A DNA stretch of 64,000 bases from assembly GCA_023101885.1 (NCBI GenBank), contig JALPQD010000247.1, positions 2,388,230 through 2,452,229 of the forward strand, written 5' to 3'. The notes below the pieces were generated by a model. It was not told where the DNA came from. It searched no databases and worked only from the letters and a program-made list of their open reading frames with translations. The DNA comes from Typhlomys cinereus (taxonomy: Eukaryota > Chordata > Mammalia > Rodentia > Platacanthomyidae). The first letter of the stretch is position 1; every line of letters begins with the position of its first letter. A program made the translations under genes and the position numbers. Below, one piece after another: positions 59,062-64,000 of this stretch.

Positions 59062-59750
59062 ATGTGTTATGGATAAACTCACAACCAAAGGACTTAGGAA
59101 AGCTAGGAGCTTATTTCAACTCATGATTCTAGTTAGAGTTCATAGTTCAGTTTAGCAGGAGAGGTCACACCAACATCAGGAGTTAAGGGAATTGGCTGCA
59201 CCATAGCCACAGAAATTGCCGAGAGAGAGCAAACCTCCTTACTCGTCATATTGCAAGTCTGCTAATCAGCTCCCTCTATCGTATTCTCCCACCACTGTGG
59301 GCCAGGTCTTCTCTCATTGAGTCAGACAATCTCCTGCAGGCTTGCTCAGGTCTTAAGTAACAACTCTTCACAAATGTATTTATTTATTTATTATTTTTAA
59401 ATTTTATTTATTCAATTGTGCATGTGTCCACATGTGTGTATGTATGTATGTGTGTGTGTTTGTTTGTGTAAAAACCATGGGCGAATTCAGGAACCACCAT
59501 GGACCGCCTCCATCTCCTCTTGTTTACTTTGCCCCTGGATTCACAGGCTCTTCCCTACCAGGACTAGAAACACAGGCTACCCCTGTTTCTGCCCGGCGTC
59601 TATATGTGGGGTCTAGGATCCGAACTCAGGACCTTCTGCCTGCAAGGTAGAAGCTTAACCCCTGAGCCACCTCTCCAGCCCCTTCACAAATGTATTTAAA
59701 AGTTCATTCCTCAATTGGAAAGTTGATACCTGTATCTAATTAGCACATAC
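59062..59750 (-). mobile_element. MaLR-type LTR nested in L1 and carrying a SINE
   Basis: Antisense LTR: GTTATGGATAAACTCACAACC, GGAGAGGTCACACCAACATC, GACAATCTCCTGCAGGCTTG, resuming after the SINE with TTCCTCAATTGGAAAGTTGATACC. It matches 42705-43137 along its length. Confidence 0.72.
59383..59682 (-). mobile_element. young type-1 SINE with exact TSD
   Basis: Antisense full-length copy, head (sense GGGGCTGGAGAGGTGGCTCAG) at 59682. The duplication TTCACAAATGTATTTA is exact at 59367-59382 and 59683-59698 and falls inside the LTR, so the boundaries are certain. Confidence 0.92.
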
Positions 59751-61110
59751 CTTGATTTATGATTTATTTTTATAACATAAACTGTCATAAAACTGTTATC
59801 TAAGCCTATGTTTCTAGGCCTTAGTCACTGTATTTGGTTCCAGAAAACCTCTCTTTTCCCTTTTGAGGTAAGTTCTATATTTTTACACCAGTAGATATCT
59901 ATGAATAAGATAGACATAAATATTGACTTACTTTTCCTTTGGACAAAATTTTTCAAATAACTTAGTAAATATCTAGAAATGTGATCATTGGTAAGACTTC
60001 AGCTTTGGAAAAAAATGAACAAACTCTCTTCTAACCATGATGTTTCAAGTCACACTAGCAGTGTTAGAGACCTCTTGTGACTTTCTGCCTCACCAGCATT
60101 TGCTATTCTCACTTAAGGAAGACTTTTAGCTATTCCATTAAGTATGCTACAGTGCCCATTGTTAATTTCACTTTAATTTCCTTATGACCATGGGGGATCT
60201 GTTCATATGGTTATTTTCCTACTGAGCATCTCCTTTGATAACATGCCTATTCAGAATTTTTGCCCATTTTTAAAATTGGGTATTTGTCTTCTGACATTGA
60301 ATCTTAAGGGTATTTGCATTTTAGATACAAAGTCCTTATCAGATTTGTGTTTCTGCAAATGTTTTCCTCTGGTCTGTGGATCTGTTGTCTTTTAACTCTT
60401 TGATTTGTGCTTCTCACAGAAAAGATTTTAATTTTAGCAAAGCACAATTTATCAGTCTTTTCTATCCTGGATCATGGTTTTTGTGTTGCATTTAAAAATT
60501 CATCACCAAGCCAAAATCACTAGATTTTCTCTTCTGCTTTCTTCTATGAGCTGTATAATTTTACCTCTTCAATTCAGGCTGATAATTCATTTGACTGATT
60601 TTTTTTGAGTGACATAGGTCATATTTATATGCTTTGGCATTTGTTTTAGCTTTTGATATATAAGTGTTCCAGCTTCATTTGTTGATAATGTTATATTTTC
60701 TCTATTGAATCGTCATTTAAGCTATTTGTCAAAGATCAGTTGACTCTGGGCATATGGGTCCGTTTCTGGGCTTTCTATTCCAGCCTACTGATTTATGCAT
60801 CTTTTCTTCACCAATACCATGTTTTTGATTACTGCAGGTGAGTTGTAAATTTTGAAGTCCTTTAAGGTGGTCCTCAGAATTTATTATTTTGTAGTGCCTA
60901 TACCATTGGGTCTCTAGGGTCTTTTGCATTTCCATACAAACCTTAGAATCAGTCTGTTGATATTTACAAAATAGCCTGCTGGGATTTTGATTGATTTTAC
61001 ATTGAAATTTTAGAACAAGTTGGAGTGAATTGACATCCACCAAATATTGATCTTTTTGTTCATGAGCACAGAATAGCTCCAATTATTCTGACCTTTTGTT
61101 TTTCTTATGA

Positions 61111-62080
61111 AAGTTCTATAGTTTTCTGCCTATAGACTGAAAGCCAGGCAATCATGAATGAGATTGAATTAAAATCAAAGGCAGGTTTCTCCTGGTGCAG
61201 AATAAATTTGCCAGTGGGGAAATACAGATTCAGTGAGACTGAAGAAAAGCTCCACAGAAGGAGGGTCGACTGGGACTTTTATGGCCAAAGTGAATGTGTG
61301 CAGCTTAGCATTCTTTGCAGGAGATACCCAGAATCCAGTTGGTGGGTAAGTTGATGGCAGTCAGGATGAGAAGCAAGCAGCTCACTCAGCTTCTCTCAAA
61401 CCTTGCATAGTATTGTTGGGTTCCAGAAAGCTATTCCCTCTGGCAGGTTCAGCTTCCAGAACAATATCTGTGTGCCAACTTCAAACCTGTCAACAAATCT
61501 CTGAGGCTCAGAAGGATTTTTGCTTTCTTCACGAGCAGTCCATAGTCATTGGTTTTTTTTTTATGCTCCCAGGCTGTTTGGTACATATCTTGTTAGAAAT
61601 ACATCTACCCATAACATTTTGGTGTTGCTTTAACTGTATTTTATTCTCAATTTAGAAATCTGTTATGAATGCTTCTTCTTTTCTCAGCCCTTACACAAGA
61701 CAGAAAGGCTATAGACTCTGAAGTGGATTACTTGCGCTTGTCCCTTGGGATAGCCAAATTGGGGGCTCTGACAGCTATGGCGATGGCTCCAGATGTATTC
61801 CAAAATGGGCTCATCTTTTCCTGATAGGACTCAAAGGTCATATTCGTGAAATTCACTCTGACTTTCTCATAAGCTCTAAAAGTTAGAATCCACAATAGTA
61901 TACCTCATCTAGCCCCCAGAAGTTTCTCAGCTTCAAGTACATCACAGTCAGCCTCCATCAGAACTTCCAAATTAGCATGTCCATGTTCCTCCTAAGTTAT
62001 ACCATCCGGGCTTTGGTTCTGGTCACTTATCCTGGATGCACTTTCTACATCCACCTCTGTCTCCATATTTCAAGGTGGTG
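61111..62080. other. unassigned sequence
   Basis: No family named. A 66-codon plus-strand frame and an 80-codon frame lack recognisable domains. Confidence 0.4.
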
Positions 62081-62084
62081 ATTT

Positions 62085-62235
62085 GTCCTGCAACATTAAT
62101 TTTTCGGTGGGTCAAAGGAAAGTTACTGTTTTTCAGCTTGTTCAGATTGTTTTGTTGAGTGGTAAGGATGGTAGGGATGACTTTAAAACGCCTCAAAGGT
62201 CAGAGCTAAAAACTAGAGGATTTGGGGTGAATGAA
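62085..62235 (-). repeat. possible old L1 3'-UTR fragment, antisense
   Basis: GGTGGGTCAAAGGAAAGTTACTG and TTCAGCTTGTTCAGATTG resemble the reverse of old mammalian L1 3' UTRs. A weak match. Confidence 0.3.
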
Positions 62236-62718
62236 TCCAGGGAATGAATCACCAATGAGATGTAGGTTTGGATTTGTTATGAGTCTCACAAAAGGTTTTC
62301 AGCAGTGCCCTACTTCTCATTACATGAGGGAGTCTGTAGGTACATTGTGTAAGATGCTCAGCCATGGAGGTGGTTAGATATTAAGTAACGGAGTAGAGAA
62401 AGTAATTTTTCTTGGCCTTCCTCAGATTCCATCCAAAACAAGAGAAGGTTTCCAAACAACAGCCAAAGTTGGACAATCTCATCTGACTCAGAAAAGTCAA
62501 AAACAACTATGAAAGAAAGCAGTCACACAATTTAAAAAAAAAAAAAAGATGCTCAAGTCACATCAAAAAACCAAGAATGAATGGCCAAAAAATGGAAGCA
62601 TATCTTTTCCTATCACCAAAACTTTTCTTCTTTTTAAAGGCAATTTTTCTTACTCATTGATCTTTTTAACTTTGAAATTTCAGGTCCTTTATTTTATCTC
62701 ACTAAGAAAGCACTGCCT

Positions 62719-63474
62719 TAAATATGACCTTATAATTCTCTGAATTTCATGAGTATCAGTTGTGATAATTCCATTTTCCTTTCTATTTGGCTTTTCTTTC
62801 TCTTGATTTTGGTTAATTTAGCTAGGGTTGTATCAATCTTACTGATTTTTTCAAAGAACCAGCTTTTTGACTGGTCAACTCTTTGTATCATTTTCCTTAT
62901 CTCAGTTTTGGATATTTCTTTCCTGATTTTGCTGATGTCCTCTCTTCTACTGCTTTTGGAATTGGATTACTTTTGTTGTCTAAAGCTTAAACTGCATTAA
63001 GTTATTTATTTGTGATGTTTCTACTTTTTTTAATATAGGCATTAAGAGCTATAAACTTACCTCTTAGGATGGCTTTCATTGTGTCCTAGAGATTTTGATA
63101 TGTTGTATTTTCATTATCCTTCATTTCTGGAAATCTTGAATTTCCTTTATGATTTCTTCCTGAACCCAATTCTCATACATCATCATAGTGTTTAGTTTCT
63201 AAGAGTTAGTGTATTTTCTGCTGCTTGTTGTGTTGCAGATGTCAAGCTTTAGACTATGGTGGTCTGATAGGATACAAGCTAAAATTTCATCTTTCCTATA
63301 TATGTGGCGATTTGTTCTGTGGTCCAGTATGTGGTCTATTTTGGAGAAAGTTCTGTGGGTGTGTGGATGGAAAGGTAGATAGAGATCTGTAAGGTCCATT
63401 TCAGTAAGGTTTGATTAAGTTCTAATGTGTCTCTGTTAAGTTTTTGGCCTGTTGATCTATCCCACATTTATAGT
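62719..63474 (-). mobile_element. inverted 5' segment of an L1 (endonuclease end and linker)
   Basis: Read on the minus strand this encodes the end of the L1 endonuclease (FSKIDHILDH and the catalytic-type SDHH motif, about 63300-63220) and the following linker up to the point just before the reverse transcriptase. It abuts sense ORF2 at about 63474. This is the layout left by twin priming, in which the 5' part of an L1 inserts inverted. Confidence 0.88.
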
Positions 63475-64000
63475 CCATGAAATTTGATAACACAAAAGAA
63501 ATGGATGAATTCCTAAGTAAGCACAACTTACCTAAATTGAATCAGGAAGTTGTGAATTATTTAAATAGTCCTATAACATATGAGGAAATTGAGGAAGTAA
63601 CCTCAAATCTTCCCACCAAAAAATGTCCTGGACCAGATGGATTAAGCGCAGAGTTCTACCAGACATTTTAGGAGCTAATAACACCAATACTCTTTAAACT
63701 GTTCCATCAAATAGCAAAGGAAGGAACACTACCAAATTCTTTCTATGAAGCTAATATAGTCTTAATCTCAAAATCTAATAAAGATACACTTAAAAAAGAA
63801 AACTATAGGTCAATCTCTCTGATGAACACAGATGCAAAGATTCTCAACAAAGTTTTAGCAAATCGGATTCAAAAATATATCAAAAAGATCATTCATGGGG
63901 ATCAAGTAGGCTTTATCCCAGGCACACAAGGTTGGTTCAACATATGCAAATCAATTAATGTAATTCACCATATAACCCAGTCCAAAGTCCATGATACTTT
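63475..64000 (+). mobile_element. L1 ORF2 reverse-transcriptase region, sense, runs off the window
   Basis: Encodes KEMDEFLSKHNLPKLNQ, KKCPGPDGLSAEFYQTF, then after one in-frame TAG at 63669-63671 the same frame stays open ([32 protein letters not shown]) to the window end. These are N-terminal reverse-transcriptase blocks of L1 ORF2p. The YxDD catalytic motif would lie beyond the window. The single stop and the 5' inversion mark it as a dead copy, but a fairly young one. Confidence 0.93.

Larger units (their letters stand above)
56640..61110 (-). mobile_element. ancient L1 (L1M-class), antisense, about 4.5 kb with nested insertions
   Basis: Recognisable antisense text in the correct order: the 3' UTR-like part 56640-58110 (AGATTGTAGGTTTTTAGAATAG; ATGCTTTGGAGGATGCCC; ACTAGAATTGTGGGCTTC), 58350-58680 (CAATATGCAGTCTTTTCAGGC) and the ORF2 C-terminal part 59860-61110 (GCCCATTTTTAAAATTGGG; TCAAAGATCAGTTGACTC; CACCAATACCATG). 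It is interrupted by a SINE at 58112-58345, unassigned DNA at 58681-59060 and an LTR at 59062-59750. All frames are destroyed. Confidence 0.72.

Noticed and set aside
63199..63671. L1 endonuclease and RT frames as a host gene
   Set aside because: Sequence order and inversion identify a defective L1 copy; no host gene fusion is visible.
1..64000. CRISPR array, bacterial operons, tRNA or rRNA genes
   Set aside because: Direct repeats here are microsatellites, a minisatellite or target duplications; tRNA-like boxes occur only within SINE heads; the base composition and transposons are mammalian.

Overview
This window is repeat-dense mammalian nuclear DNA, about 60% AT, in which I find no supportable protein-coding gene, tRNA, rRNA or CRISPR array. 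It looks like intergenic or deep-intronic sequence from a myomorph rodent. The evidence is the combination of B2-superfamily SINEs (tRNA-derived heads reading like GGCTGGAGAGRTGGCTYAG), a B4/RSINE-type SINE, MaLR-type (ERVL class, MT/ORR1-like) LTRs, rodent-type L1 and many (CA)n runs. The main young SINE has a body of about 300 bp that differs from mouse or rat B2, so I do not think this is Mus or Rattus; a jerboa/jumping-mouse relative or another non-murid myomorph is possible, but I cannot fix the species. All family names come from memory of consensus sequences, not a database search.

Layout: 1-8.6 kb is unique sequence with LTR fragments, an old SINE split by an LTR, and a young SINE with a perfect target-site duplication (TSD). 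8.6-11.0 kb is an ancient antisense L1 carrying insertions. 11.3-11.9 kb is a 509-bp nearly pure pyrimidine tract running into (GT)n and an old SINE. 13-13.9 kb holds two SINEs, followed by AT-rich unique DNA. 15.9-19.1 kb is an internally deleted L1 beside a MaLR provirus remnant. 19.6-21.6 kb is an LTR split by a young 5'-truncated L1 whose 3' end is duplicated in tandem. 25.6-27.7 kb is a second MaLR provirus remnant containing a 2-base N gap. 32.3-34.2 kb holds a minisatellite, two nested young SINEs, a deletion-riddled SINE-like segment and an L1 3' end. 34-43 kb is mostly unique sequence with MIR/L2/L1M fossils. 43.9-45.6 kb is a third MaLR remnant with a nested LTR. 49.1-50.2 kb is a recent inverted duplication. 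56.6-61.1 kb is one ancient antisense L1 with several nested elements. 62.7 kb to the end is a 5'-inverted L1 with a largely open reverse-transcriptase reading frame.

There are no gene partners to describe; the story is one of mobile elements and DNA repair. The most unusual structure is the pair of inverted arms at 49,121-49,375 and 49,930-50,176 (two substitutions apart, excluding microsatellite length). The first arm is flanked by a 35-bp direct repeat, which suggests a copied patch inserted at a staggered break, or an assembly artefact. I did not find an undescribed functional system. Most long open frames here run through microsatellites or antisense transposon sequence.
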